From: Thamnidium elegans
Lineage: Eukaryota > Mucoromycota > Mucoromycetes > Mucorales > Mucoraceae
Length of the DNA: 64,000 bases
Direction of reading: 5' to 3'
NCBI GenBank assembly: GCA_025201345.1
Contig: JAIXMG010000010.1
Location: 682,001 to 746,000, forward strand
Every line of letters starts with the position of its first letter. The stretch's first letter is position 1. Position numbers and translations under genes: made by a program. This document shows, in pieces, positions 12,677-25,559 of the stretch. Below the pieces are notes generated by a model. That model saw only the letters and a list, made by a program, of their open reading frames with translations. It ran no database searches and was not told the DNA's origin.

Positions 12677-15046
12677 ATGGCCTCTGATCTTGAACAAAAA
12701 TCTATCGATACTATCCGTGTTATAGCTGCAGATACTGTACGCGCTGCTAGCTCTGGTCATCCAGGTGCACCTATGGGTTGTGCTCCTATCGCTCACATTT
12801 TGTTCACAAAGTTCCTTAACGCCAACCCCAAGAATCCCTATTTCATTAACCGTGATCGTTTCCTTCTTTCTAATGGCCACGCTTGTGCTCTTCAATATAT
12901 TATGCTTCACTTGTTAGGATATAACGTTAGTATGGATGATTTAAAGCAGTTCCGTCAATTAGGTTCAAAGTAAGTATTAAAAAAAACACGAAAGTTATGT
13001 CGTATTTACGTTTTTTTTTGAAAAAAAAAATAGAACTCCTGGTCACCCTGAACGTCTTGACACTGATGGTGTTGAAGTTACTACCGGTCCTCTTGGTCAA
13101 GGTGTTGGTAATGCTGTTGGTATGGCTATTGCTGAAGCTCAACTCTCTGCTACTTATAATCGTCCTGGTTTTGAAATTTTCAATAACTACACATACTTTC
13201 TACTTGGTGATGGTTGTCTCCAAGAAGGTGTTGCTTCAGAAGCTGCTTCTTTGGCTGGGCATTTAAAACTTGGTAAACTCATTGCCTTTTATGATGACAA
13301 TAGTATTACTATTGATGGTGATACCGCTGTTTCCTTCACTGAAGATGTCGTAAAGCGTTTTGAATCTTACGACTGGCACACTATTGTTGTTGGTCATGGT
13401 GATACCGATTTTTCTTCTATCGAAAAAGCTATTACTGAGGCTAGAAGTGTTACAGACAAGCCAACTCTCATCAAGGTTAAGACAACTATTGGTATGTTAT
13501 TTTTTTTATTTTATTTTTGGAGGGTGAGACTTTTATTATTTTCACGCTCTCAAGTAGTTACACAGATTTTATGCATTATTTGTCAACAATTACTAAGAAA
13601 AATTTCTATAAAAAACAGGCTACGGTTCTTTATTGCAAGGTAAAGAAAAGGTCCACGGTTCTCCTCTTTCCGGTAAGTAAAATAAAAAAAAAGTGCATAT
13701 ATCAAGACCGCTCTAGTAGATTATTAATCATTATTTATAGATGATGATATCAAACAAATCAAGAAAAAATTTGGCTTTAACCCAGATAAAACTTTTGATA
13801 TCTCCAGTGATGTAAGCATGAAATAATATTGAGTTTAAATTGGCGGATTTTTTTTTTTTTTTGCTAACCCTAGTTTACGATACAGGTATATGATTTATAT
13901 CATGCTCGTGCCAAGGAAGGTGCTCAATATGAGGCTAAATGGAACGAGCTTTTCAAGCAATATAAGGCCAAATATGCAAAGGAAGCAGCAGAGATCGAAC
14001 GCCGATTCGCAGAAAAGTTACCTGAAGGTTGGGAAAAAGCTCTTCCTCGCTTCACACCTTCGGATGATGCTGTCGCTACTAGAAAGTTATCCGAGGGTGT
14101 TTTGACGGCTATTGAGGCTAAACTTCCCGAGTTGATTGGTGGTTCTGCTGATTTGACCGGATCTAATTTAACTCGTTGGACTGATGCTGTTGATTTCCAA
14201 CACCCCTCTACTGGTCTTGGTGATTACACTGGTCGTTATCTTCGTTATGGTATTCGTGAACATGGTATGTTTGCTATTATGAATGGTATGGCTGCATATG
14301 GTGGCATTATTCCCTATGGTGGAACTTTCCTCAACTTCTTGACTTATGGTTGGGGTGCTGCTCGTCTTTCGGCCATTTCTCATATTCGTGTTCTTTATGT
14401 TATGACTCATGACTCCATTGGTCTTGGTGAGGATGGGCCTACCCATCAACCTATTGAAACCCTTGCTTTGACCCGTGCTACTCCCAATATGCTTACTTTC
14501 CGTCCTGCTGATGGTAATGAAACCTCTGGTACTTACTTGGCTGCTATCTCTAACCTTACCCGTCCTTCAATTATTGCACTTTCACGTCAAAACTTGCCTC
14601 AATTAAAGGGTACTTCTATTGAAGCTGTACTTAAGGGTGCATATGTTCTTCAAACTGATGAAAAGCCTCAAATTGTATTTGTTTCCACTGGTTCTGAAGT
14701 TTGTATTGCTGTTGAAGCTGCCAAGGCTTTAGCAGAAAAGAAGATTAGCTCCAGAGTTGTCTCTATGCCTTGTACAGAACTCTTTGATGATCAATCTGCT
14801 GAATACAAGAAGGAAGTATTCCCTCTTGGTGTTCCTGTGATTTCTATTGAGGCTCTTAGTACATTCGGTTGGGATCGTTATTCTCATGCCCATATTGGTT
14901 TGAACACCTTTGGTCAATCTGGTAAGGCTGACGACGTGTACAAGTTCTTCAAAATCACCTCTGAGCATGCTGTTGAAAAGGCAGAAAAGGTCATCGCTCA
15001 TTTCAAGAAGCTTGGTTATGTTCCTGAAGTCAATGCCCAGCTTTAA
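12677..15046 (+). CDS. TKL1: Transketolase
   Basis: Thiamine-diphosphate enzyme of the non-oxidative pentose phosphate pathway; it transfers two-carbon units between sugar phosphates in the cytosol. Five exons (12677-12969, 13034-13491, 13619-13672, 13741-13811, 13886-15046) join to 678 aa, as in yeast transketolase. N-terminal signature residues include [10 protein letters not shown]. The ThDP-binding GDG motif is in [20 protein letters not shown], ending in the Asn of DDNS. The middle domain has [10 protein letters not shown] and the catalytic Glu in [17 protein letters not shown] precedes a canonical C-terminal domain. Codon use is biased toward C/T-ending codons, typical of highly expressed genes here. 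Confidence 0.97.
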
Positions 15047-16679
15047 ATTTGTAAATTTTTCTATATCTTTTTAAAAAAAAAAGAAAAAAAAAAGGAACTT
15101 CTTTTTTTTCTTCTTTTTTTGTTCTTTTTTAGTGAAAGTGTAATATAAAAATTAAATAAAATCTTTATATACTCCAATCATACTTGTACTGGTAGCTGTA
15201 TAAAATTCGTATAACAAAGATTAAGTTTTAAAATACTACGGAAAATGGGTAAATCGACAGCTTAGCAACAAAGTTAATTATATAGCACTTCAGTCAAACT
15301 ACTTATGTAATTTTCAAGATTTGGAATAGAAACATAAAGTGCTTTTGAACGGTTTCATATTATCAGAAGGATTATGCATATAAGTGTGGTTTCATGGTTG
15401 TTACGTACTGACCTTCATTTATTTTCGTAATTAAAACTGAATTCTGTATAAGGGCTCATTCAAAAAGATAGATTTGATGTACTGATTCGGTCAGATGTCG
15501 TATTTAGTAATATCTAATGTAGGAGTAAAAATAATTAAAGGGATACATTGAAAGCATCGTGCAGAACAAATACGCATTTTTTTTTCTTTTAAATGTGTCT
15601 ACCGAATATAAATGATATTAAAACATAATAACTTATTATTTTGAATGCTATACTCATTGACTCCAGCTTTTACTCCATTTTCGTTTATTCAGAACAAAAA
15701 ATAAGTCATCACGTTAGCAGATACATGACTGTTGCTTTCTCATCATACAGTGATAACCTTGTAAAAACTGGGTAATTTTATTTTCTCTCATAGTATAGTT
15801 ATTAATCAAATGATACCAATTCGGTTTGGTTAATTTTTCCCGTTGTGATTATTTGAAACTTGCTTTGATTTCTCACACAATTAACCATACATAATTCTTT
15901 TTCAGTGTCGTACAACAGGTTGAAAGAAAACCTTTAACTTTAATAATTTACCAGATCAGATCTCTTTTCGTATTACCTTCACATCAGTAAACAATCATCT
16001 TATCATGAAATGGCGCGGGATTTTTTTTTTTTTTTTTGAAAACCGGTCTGATCCGTAGAATAGGATACTTGAAAAAAAATATATAATGCACCAAATCCTT
16101 TCCCATAGAGCTCCGCTATCCAGGGTAAAAAAAAATCTTCTATCGATAAGATTTTTTTAAATTACCTCTATTAGGAAAAAATAACTGTATATGTCTATAT
16201 TATGAAATAGAAAAAAGTTTTACATCATACAAATAAGGGATGAACAGCATCCAAAAGAAAATACTACGTTTTTGAAATAAATGAACGCAAAGTTTCCATT
16301 TTATCTCCAGTTGTGTAAATTAAGTTTTTGATGTCGTGTAAGTATATTTTCGGGGAAGAGTTTTTTATTTTTTTTTCTAACAAATGACTTTACCCCACAA
16401 CACAGAATTTTTAATTAGAAAAAAAGGGTGTAATAGTATAAAGGTGGGAAAAAAAAAAGAGGAGGGAAAATGGTTCGAAAATCCCGGAGGAAACGGACTT
16501 TTTGTTACTGAAGTCAATAATTAACTTACATTGGTAACTAGTCTAAGCTAACTGTGCATGAAACTGGGAAGAAAAAAAAATAGCAGTAGCAAAAAGGGGT
16601 GAGGTAGAAATGTATAAATAAGTAATGCATCTTTTTCAATTTAGCTTTTTTCTTTTATATATTCAAAAAGTTAACAGAA
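15047..16679. other. Long intergenic region, no gene seen
   Basis: About 1.6 kb of AT-rich DNA. It starts with a T-rich/A-rich transketolase 3' flank. No reading frame with coding character was found on either strand. A TATAAATA element at 16613-16620 lies about 60 bp before the start of the MFS transporter. Confidence 0.6.
16613..16620 (+). promoter_or_regulatory. TATA box of the MFS transporter
   Basis: TATAAATA about 60 bp upstream of the start codon at 16680; position and sequence fit a TATA-driven, probably regulated promoter. Confidence 0.5.
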
Positions 16680-18443
16680 ATGACGGAGAATTTGGACGAA
16701 AAGATCAAAAGCTCTTGTAATAATAAAGAAGAACCTATCCAACAATTGGAAGATTTTCGAGAAGATGTCAATGATATTAAAAACACTCATAATTTAGAGG
16801 ACTTATCAATTGAAGAAAAGGAACTTAATAAAGTCCTTGTCAAGTAAGTTCCATTTGATCTTATTGAGAAGCATTACTAATTTGATACTTGAAATAGAAA
16901 ATTTGATAAGCGATTATTACCTCTTCTATGTCTTTTGTATCTTTTGAGTTACATTGATAGATCTAACATTGGTAACGCCAAACTTGGTGGTTTGGTGGAA
17001 GATTTAAACATGACTCAAGCAGAATACAAGTGGGCCTTGTCCATTTTCTACTTTTCATATGTTATATTTGATTTACCTTCCAATATTATCATGAGGCGCT
17101 GGCGCCCGTCCTATTGGTTAGCCATTCTGATGTTGTAAGTATTCATAATAACAGTAAAAAGACAAGCATAGAAAATATCTAAAAAAAAAGAGATAATATA
17201 CTAGTTTATGGGGCGTTGTTGCAACCGTTATGGCCGCTAGTACAAACTTTGCCGGTATTGCCGTATCTAGATTCTTTATTGGTGTCTTTGAAGCAGGTTT
17301 TTTCCCTGGTGTCATTTACTTTTTATCTGTTTGGTATACTAGACAAGAGTACGGTCGTCGTATTGGTTTCTTTTGGTCTTTTAGTTCTTTAGCGGGTGCC
17401 TTTGGTGGGCTTATTGCATACGGTATTAGTCAAATTGAAAATGACACCTTAAAGACATGGCAATGGTAGGTTTTTCTTTATAAAAAAATGTTATTGAAAA
17501 AAAATGTTAACATGGTTATTTATTAGGCTTTTTATTATTGAAGGTGTCCCCTCTGTTATTTTAGCTGCTTTCTCAGCTTGGTATTTACCCAATAAGCCAG
17601 AAACAGCTAAATTTTTAACTGAAAAAGAACGTGATCATGCTGTTAAAAGATTGGCGAACGGTACATACTTGGAAAAAAAATCCTTCTTACTTGTACTAAC
17701 CCTTTTCCCAAATTTTAGATGCCGGAGCATCAAACGATCATTCTTGGTCATGGGCTCAAGTCGTATCAGTATTTACAGACTGGAAGACATACGTCTACAT
17801 GTCCATCTATATCACTGGCACAAGTGCTTTACAAGGTGTTACTTTGTTTTTACCTTCTATTGTAGCTGGTATGGGTACTTGGTCTAAACCAGTTGCTCAA
17901 GCTTTAACTACGCCACCTTACTTTCTTGCATTTTTAGCAACCGTAGCTATCGGTTGGAGTTCAGACAGATATTTTGAGCGAGCATACCATATGATTGCTA
18001 TCAATGTTGTCGGTCTTCTTGGATTTTTACTGTTGATGTTTTTACCTAGCACCAACGTGGCTGGAAACTATATCTCGGCCTGTCTGGTGACTACCTCAGT
18101 ATACGCTAACGTAGCAGTGAAAGTAGCATGGTTTAATAACAACTATGGTGGCTTAACTCGACGAGCAGTTGCATCTGCGGCTATTGTTTCGGTCGGAACT
18201 ATCGGTGGTGCCATTGGTGGGCAAATCTATTATGATCCTCCTCATTACTTTGCCGGTAACGCTATCGCGTTTGCTTGTTTGGCTGCGCAAACTCTTTTGG
18301 TAATTATTATGCGTCTTTTGTTGGCTCGTGAGAATAAGAGAAGAAGTAAGCTTTCAGAAGAGCAAAAAGAATTGGAGATTCATAAATATGGAGGTACTGA
18401 TCTTGTTGGTGATCGACATTACTCTTTCAGATACGTTTTATAA
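16680..18443 (+). CDS. MFS transporter, anion:cation symporter (Dal5/Tna1-like) family
   Basis: Plasma-membrane carrier of the fungal allantoate/nicotinate/pantothenate transporter group. Five exons (16680-16843, 16898-17134, 17205-17465, 17527-17660, 17719-18443) give 506 aa with about 12 membrane segments. Family marks are YLLSYIDRSNIGNAKL in TM1, FDLPSNIIMRR after TM2, FIGVFEAGFFPGVIYFLS in TM4, the loop WYTRQEYGRRIGFFWS, and WQWLFIIEGVPSVI in TM6. The central loop is short. The substrate cannot be read from sequence; small organic anions such as allantoate, nicotinate, pantothenate or biotin precursors are the family range. The fourth intron uses donor GTACAT and, if read through, shifts frame, which supports splicing. 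Confidence 0.9.
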
Positions 18444-20122
18444 ATGGTTTAATACTTTAAAAACAATCTATATTTGTTGTATAATAGTAATAATAATAAA
18501 ATAAACTAATTCTTTACATTTAAAAAAATTTACCTTAAAACACTCGTACTGTAATAAATATATATATATATATATATCTTGATTCTTTTTTCTCGCTTAG
18601 ATATGAAGTTTATTATGTTGTCCATCCATTAAGATGGTAGGCTGACGGTATAAACTAGGAGTTTTTCCTTTTTTTTTAAAAAAAAATAGAAAAAGGGTAT
18701 GTCATCCGACTAATACTGTTACTGATAGTAACCTCTGACCTTTTTATTTAAAGTATCTATAAAGACACATGATGATAAAAACCGGACCTTAAACTTTAAT
18801 AACTATATATCGGCTCAAGAAGCTTATTTTCGGCGAAATAAAAAGTTACATCTTGATGGTGTAAGCTTTTGTTTTTCATTTAAAAAAAATGAGTCAAATA
18901 ACTATGCAGCATGAAATGAGATCTATGCCATATACGTAACAGTAATAAACGTACCATAATACAAGGCATCTAGTTTTATTCTCTAGATACGCGATCGAAA
19001 TGTTAATGTTCTTTAAGTTTTATTTAGGCTTAAGAATGTTTGGAGGTCCATTAAAAAAAAGGGCTTCCAAAAGCATCTGGTATTCTTTTAAAAAAAAATC
19101 AGATTTGATGATGACATTAATATATCTACTGACATTTCCATAAACAGTTATAAGCAATATGAGGATGGCGTGTTTGTTATTGAAAATCACAAAAAAAATG
19201 TATATGGCATTCTTTAAGAAGAAATAGCCGAATCACTTTTTTGCTTTTTTTTTCTTCAAAGCGGCATAGACAGAAGGGGGAGAGGGTTAATTTAAAGTTA
19301 CTTGATACCTGCGATGCTAAACCGTATATTTTTCTAAAAATCTTGTAACTAAGGTAGAATGACTTCAAGGATATTCCGAAACCATATATAGATTGTTAAA
19401 TAACTTTGAAATGGACGCTTAGTTTTAAGCGAGAACTCTTTTTTTTCTTATTATACATTTTTAAGACGGGCAATAACAAACAAATAAAAGTCTCTAGAAA
19501 ATTCCTCGATTCTACCTTTATCTAATTAGCCTTTTTTTTTCATTATAGATCTAAGAATCATTTTTATGTGATGGCAACATAAAATATGACCCTATCCTTT
19601 TAACGTACTTTGGAATGTCAAAAAAAAAAAAAAAAAGATATACTTTTGATCGATTTAGAATATTTTTGTTTTTTAATGTCATTTAAGTTTTAAGAAAACG
19701 AATATCGGACCACTTCTAAATCCCATATCTTATCGGTAAATACCTTAATCGCGAATTATACAATATTAATAAGATAAATAATATTATACGATTATATTTA
19801 CGGGTTTCTTTTGTACGTCATTTTTGAATTTAGTACACGTGCTAGCAAACCCCCCCCCCCCTTAGAAATATATATATATATATTTTTTACGCGACAATCG
19901 GTATTTTTTAGTACCATTCACACAAAAAAGAAGGCACATTTTTTAAGGTGAAATTAAATGCAATGCAAAAAAGGGAAATATTACAATGTAATAAACACTT
20001 ACACATTTTCTATCTAATATAAACAAAAACTTCATGCAAAGCTAATAATAAGCAAACATGACAGAATGAGCCCTTTTTTTTTTAAAGAGTGTGGTTTTTT
20101 ATTGTACTACAAAAAAAAAAGT
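18444..20122. other. Convergent intergenic region, no gene seen
   Basis: About 1.7 kb between the convergent 3' ends of the MFS and VPS35 genes. It is AT-rich, with a run of 12-13 C at about 19850-19862, (TA)n tracts at 18558-18578 and 19869-19882, and several A-tracts. No convincing reading frame. Confidence 0.6.
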
Positions 20123-23100
20123 TTAAATGTCCCCAAGGTCTAATTCATCATACTTTGGACCCTGTAAATCAGTGCGTGCAGATTGCTCCTTGCGATTCTG
20201 CAAGTGAGCGAGCGTAGCGCGGAAATGACGACGAACATAATCGGACACTGGACCATCGTGCTCCACCAGGGACGAGGAGTTTGGTGTAGGAGGATGTTGA
20301 TCTGGGTTATCCATATTGCTGAGGTTAGTATTGATCAAATCAATCAATCCGTTCAAGTACTTGACAGTGACTGCCTCATTGCCCTTTTCAAAATAATAAA
20401 TGTATCGATTGAGAATCTCAACAAACAACTCAACATTGGTAACCGGGTCCATGCAACTATCTGCAATCTTGAGTGCCTTTTGAAGACACTCTAGCGCACG
20501 TTTGCCGTCTCTAAACAAGGTCTTTTCGCTTTCAGGGAGGTCGGTTTCAAGAATAGCACGGTCAGTAGCCCACCAAAGATGGGAAGACAAGTAGACGCCG
20601 CGACACTGGTCAGGCTTCTTCAACAATTTAGAGCTGTGGAGAGCGGCCTTGGTAATCAAGGTATCGTAATTATCAACAGAGAACACGCGGGTTTGTTGAA
20701 GCGCGCCAATGATGCAGGTGATGGCTTGGTACTGAGCACGCGACTCGGAGATAGATTCCTCGTAAATGGTAAATGCCTCTACAAAGAATTCGTACGCGAT
20801 TTCCTCAAATCCACATTCATCAGCACTTTGACCAGCCAATAGGAACAAATGAAGGCAGTTGTCTGCGGCTTCGCACTTATGATATAAGGTCGAAATCACT
20901 TGATGGATAAATCTAAACAGAGCTGAAGTCTTCTTTTCCCAGATCTCGTCTTGTTCTTCTTGACACTTGTAGCGTCTAGCGAGTTTAGCAGCAGAGATAA
21001 TAAGAGGAGGGAAAGTATATCGAATACGATCTCCACCATCACTAAATTGCTTTCTAGCTGCAGATAATAACTAAAAAAAAATAAAAGTTTAGTATTTTTA
21101 TTTTAGAGGATGGGAGGTTCTTATTTATATATGTTACCAAGAATTGAGTATCTTCATTATCAGATTTGAAAAGATGAACCATTCTAGCGAGCAACCCTTG
21201 TTTCTCAATAAACTCCTCTTGCTCAAAACTTAATTCAGAAGGCTTTTGACGCATGCTACTGTACCCAGTTTGTTGAGGGGCAGAAGAAGCAGGTGCATCC
21301 TTTTGATCGCGTAACAAGACGTCACAGAGATCTAAGATACCGTGTACATCTTCAGGTATATCAATAATGGTAGCATTCTTAAGCACGCTGTTCACCACAG
21401 CGTGAGCAACCGATTGACGTGTAGCGTAAGGCTGGAGAGCCAATAAAGGTTGGTAGTTGGCTAAAGCCAATAAGGTCAATACAGAAGTGTAGTGTTGAAT
21501 AGGAGCTAACAACAAGGCTAAAAGACTGGCTTCGGTAGACTTGGAATGAAGGTCAGGGGAATCAGAAAATTCGAGAACTTTGTCCTTTGCATAAGCAAGA
21601 ATTTGATCGACGTAATCAATTTTTTCGGGATAGCAAGATAAGGAAAGGTTGATTAAAGAAACCAAAAGAGCAGTCAAGTCTTGTACGGTAAGATCGGGAC
21701 GAGCCTTGACAAGTTCAACGATTTGGCCCCAAAAGACAACGAAAAGTTCAACGTCTTCAGGAATACCACGTACTTTCTTGACATGATCTTCTTCTTCTTC
21801 TTCTTCTTGTTCCTCTTGCTCAAGGTCGACTTTAGCAACTTGTTCAGTTACAGTCTCGATTTCCTTTTCTTCTTCTTCCTTGTTTTCTCCTTCGTCTTCA
21901 ACCTCATCCGTCTTTTCCTCATCTTCCAAAATATTATTGGGCTCGATGGATTCAACTGCCTTTTCTTGTTCAAAAACACGTTCTTCTTCTTGTTCTTCTT
22001 CTTTCGCAGGAAGCCCTTGAAGTTTTCTCTTTCTCTCTTCGGCAATACGACGAATATTTTCCTCTCTTTGTTTCTTAGCCTCGTTAGGTTCCTCACCTTC
22101 AGCCTCACGAGCAGCATAGGCAGCTAAACGATCAATTAAAGAAATAATAATCTGCTTCACGTTTACTTTGGGGTGCAATTGAGCTGTAGCAGAAAGAAAA
22201 GGCTGAAGTGTACGAAGATGGAAATCGTCGGGGAATACTTGAGTGATTACTTCCATAAGGTACTCTTGAGCAATTACATCACGACAACTGACAATTTGAT
22301 CCAAAATACCGGGCAAAATATCCTTTTTTTTTAAAAAAAATCGAGTTAGTCCCCCACTTTTTTTTATTATTATTATTATACCGTATAATTATAATATACC
22401 TTTTGATAAATCTTGAGGTCAACGCCATCCAATTGACTTAATCGAACTAAATTTGTACCCACTAAAATACGTAATTCTTTACGCTCAGCTTCACGCTTCT
22501 CACGATCGCGAGAATGGCCTTGATGCTGCAATCTAACCCAAAGTTTATTCATCTCTGTAAAATTGGTCAAGATAAAGTTAATTGATTCGAATACATTGCC
22601 TTCAGGACTACAACAACAACAACAACAACAAAAAGTAAGTAAAAATCTTTCATTATTGCTTCAAAACTTTACCCCGAGCCTTCACCAACAGGTAAATGAT
22701 CACGAGTCATACTACTAAGATAATATCTTAAGAACAAACCACGAATAGGATGTTGTACACCTCTTGTCATTTCCATCATGTCACGCATGATTTCTCTTAC
22801 AGGAGCTTCAGGCATACTCATGTATGCGGAACCAACTGTGATCATCAGGTAGAGACGAGGTACGATATTTCCAGCGTACTGTACAAGTTCGTATAAATCG
22901 GCAAGGTGATGACGACCAGCTGTATGAGCTTCAGTTAAGAATGCAGTCAAGTGTCTCATGGCATCAAAGATAGACATGTCTTTTTTTATAAAAAAAAAAA
23001 AAAAAAAAAAAATAGATTAGTAACATACTTTATATACATACACACACATAAAAAAAAATGATTTACAAAGTTCATAATAATTCTTTGGTGTTAAAGCTGA

Positions 23101-23332
23101 AGTTCTTAATTCGGCAAGCATATTTGAGCAATGCTTTAAACCGTCCATCAACTTGTTGTTTTCCTACACACGCAAAAGAACATGAGCATGTTGTCGGGGA
23201 AAGAGTTAGTTTATAGAAACTTACTAAACATTTCTTCATCAAATGAGCTTGCACTTTAACAATATTCAAGACCTCATCTAAAAGTTTTGCTTGGTCCTCA
23301 ATAGGTGCCGGGCTATTTAATAAACTACTCAT
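20123..23332 (-). CDS. VPS35: Retromer subunit VPS35
   Basis: Core of the retromer cargo-recognition complex, recycling receptors from endosomes to the Golgi. Six exons (23332-23225, 23163-23067, 22979-22673, 22607-22400, 22322-21138, 21070-20123) give 950 aa. The Vps26-binding motif [14 protein letters not shown] is intact near the N-terminus, and the C-terminal alpha-solenoid that binds Vps29 is present ([26 protein letters not shown]). Between about residues 315 and 423 there is an insertion of roughly 100 residues: a [18 protein letters not shown] basic helix and then a Glu-rich tract. Metazoan VPS35 (about 800 aa) has no such long block; the extra length largely explains 950 aa. The gene shares a divergent promoter with the TLC gene. 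Confidence 0.96.
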
Positions 23333-23755
23333 TTAGACGCAACAATAAAAAAAAAGTGTAAATAATAAAAAGAAAAAGAATAATGCTTTTTTTTTTTTGT
23401 AGTAGCAGTAGTAATAGTAGTCAACAAACTCCGCCGCGCGGTGCCGTCATTCCTTGGCACAAGTTCTTTTTTTTTTGTACCTTTTTTTTTTTTTTATGCG
23501 AACATTGATGATAGGTTTAAGATAGGCTTTTTAGGATAAAGCCAGTAAATCGGTATATAAGTTAATAGTAAGATCAATTGAATGAATAAACACATATAAA
23601 AAGATAAAAATAAAAGTTTAAATAAAAAGGAGTATTCCCACGAGGTTACAACAGAGAGAAATTAGATAATGGATAATTCGGCATAGTTAATCCCGTGTGT
23701 ACAACGTAAAGAAGTATTCAAGTCATTTGTGGCATGAGAAAGGTGTACGACCCAA

Positions 23756-23786
<31 letters not shown>

Positions 23787-23962
23787 CTGAGGCCATGTGA
23801 TTGATATGAAAGAGTCCCAACAATTGTTATTAATAAGAAAAACAGCTGAGATTGGGTTTTAATCTCTTTTTTTTTATAAAGTAAGAAAAAAAGAAGGCAT
23901 AAATATTCTCTTTTTTCCCCCCTCTCCCCCAATTTTTAAAAATTTTCATATATATATATAAA
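23333..23962. promoter_or_regulatory. Divergent promoter: VPS35 (-) and TLC-domain gene (+)
   Basis: About 630 bp. It contains poly-T tracts, a GC-rich patch near 23430-23460, and a (GA)n microsatellite at about 23757-23788. No TATA element stands out for either gene. Confidence 0.45.
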
Positions 23963-24352
23963 ATGGATACGTTTGGAAGCATTCTAGATCAATTGTCACT
24001 ATCAACATTGAGATATCATTGGCAAACAGTATTAACGTCAACTGTGATATTTGCAATTATTTATGAAATGTCAAGAATATTTTCACCCGTCTTATTTCCA
24101 AAGACATTTCAGTTCTTTAAAGGTGTAAGTTATTATTATTATTATAGATCCGTCCTCATCATCTCTCTTTTTGACACATTTTACTTGAAATAGTATAATG
24201 GTCCCAACTGGCATGTCCATGTTGTTTCAACTATTCATTGTCTTGTCGTCGTAACTGGCTCCTTTTTTATTTTCGCTGATAATACATTAGATCAAGATAG
24301 AGTTAATGGATACGTTCGTTGGGCAGCTGATATTTATTCCATTTCTTGCGGG

Positions 24353-24383
<31 letters not shown>

Positions 24384-25159
24384 ACAGTTTAATTTACAAA
24401 AAAAAAAAAATAGGTACTTTTTATGGGATACAATCATTGCTATTTATTTTTACAAGTATCAAGGTATTAGTATGGTATTACACGGTATGGTTTCCTTTTC
24501 TGTATTCATCTTTTCTTTCGTAAGTAAAATTCACTGATAACAAACAACAACAAAAACCTTATCTTAACCATATTTTTTTATGTGCTGACTAGCGTCCTTT
24601 CATCAACTATTACGGTGCCATCTTCCTTATGTATGAACTCAGCACTATATTTCTTAACTTTCATTGGTTCATGGTAAGCGAAAAAAAAAAAAAAAGGATA
24701 ATAATAGCCTGTTGTATGTATTAATACTTTTTTTTAAGGACAAGTTGGGTTGGACAGGTTCAAAGATTCAATTAGTCAATGGAGTAATTTTGTTACTTAC
24801 CTTCTTTTTCGCCCGTATCGTATTTGGAACATTTATGTCGTACCGAATGTGGAGTAAGTGAATTATATAATATATACATGTATATCTATACACACTGACA
24901 CATTGCTTTCTTTCCTATTTTAGGTGATATATATGCAGTTAAAGATGATGTTCCTTGGAGATGTAAGTCATTTTTTATTTTATTTTATATATATGTGTGT
25001 GTGTGGTTTATCTTTTATTTACATTTTTATTTTTAAGATTGGATTGTTTATGGAGGAGGTAACTTTATTACTACTTGTTTAAATATTTGGTGGTTCAGTC
25101 AAATGATTACCATGTTACGCAAACGTTTCCCAGCCAAAGAAGTTGCCAAGCACAAGTAA
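23963..25159 (+). CDS. TLC-domain membrane protein (TMEM56/TLCD4-like)
   Basis: Seven exons (23963-24124, 24194-24351, 24414-24519, 24593-24673, 24739-24853, 24924-24962, 25038-25159) join to 260 aa. Six or more hydrophobic segments are visible. The TLC (TRAM-LAG1-CLN8) fold is indicated by VHVVSTIHCLVVVTGSF in an early helix, YFLWDTIIAIYFYK, the His of MVLHGMVSFSVFIFSF, and ELSTIFLNFHWFM, which matches the TLCD4 pattern more than ceramide synthase (the ceramide-synthase Lag1 motif with paired His is absent). It likely resides in the ER or plasma membrane and acts in lipid handling, which is inferred. A C-terminal KEVAKHK tail could act as a dilysine ER-retrieval signal. A poly-A tract of about 20 sits in intron 2. 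Confidence 0.87.
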
Positions 25160-25559
25160 AGAAAATGTTTTTATTTTATTTTTTATTTTTGTACACTTAG
25201 ATACGAACAAAAAGAAAACACACACACACATACAACACAACGCACACAAAGAAGAAAAAAAAATAACAAAGAACAAAAAAACAATCAACAACAGGAGAGA
25301 GAGAAAGAAAAAAAGAGTGATACCCGACATACATATACATGTAATAGTAAATCGTTCTCCCCCTATTTTTTTTTCTTTTTTTTTTCATGTAATAAACACC
25401 CCTTGTTTTTTTTTATATATACGCAACAAAAAGTTGTCTTTTTTTTTCCCTTAACAAGCGAACAAAAAAGGTACTGACTAAACAAAGAAAGTAAAAAGAT
25501 GATATAAAAATGGAGCTTAATATCAATGTAGAAAAATGTATTACTATCCAAAAAAAAAA
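25160..25559. other. Intergenic spacer, no gene seen
   Basis: 400 bp of T-rich, then A-rich sequence with a (CA)-rich stretch near 25219-25236. It serves as the TLC gene 3' flank and the upstream flank of the next small gene. Confidence 0.5.

Noticed and set aside
13493..13643. Continuation of the transketolase frame through the second intron
   Set aside because: Read-through gives non-homologous sequence and a stop; the GTATGT donor and later acceptor restore [18 protein letters not shown], which matches transketolases.
18555..18580. (TA)n and A/T homopolymer tracts throughout intergenic DNA
   Set aside because: They are ubiquitous background in this genome and carry no specific signal; only unusually long or regular ones were listed.
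19849..19862. Run of about a dozen C residues
   Set aside because: A homopolymer outlier in AT-rich DNA but with no structured context; could be assembly or slippage noise.
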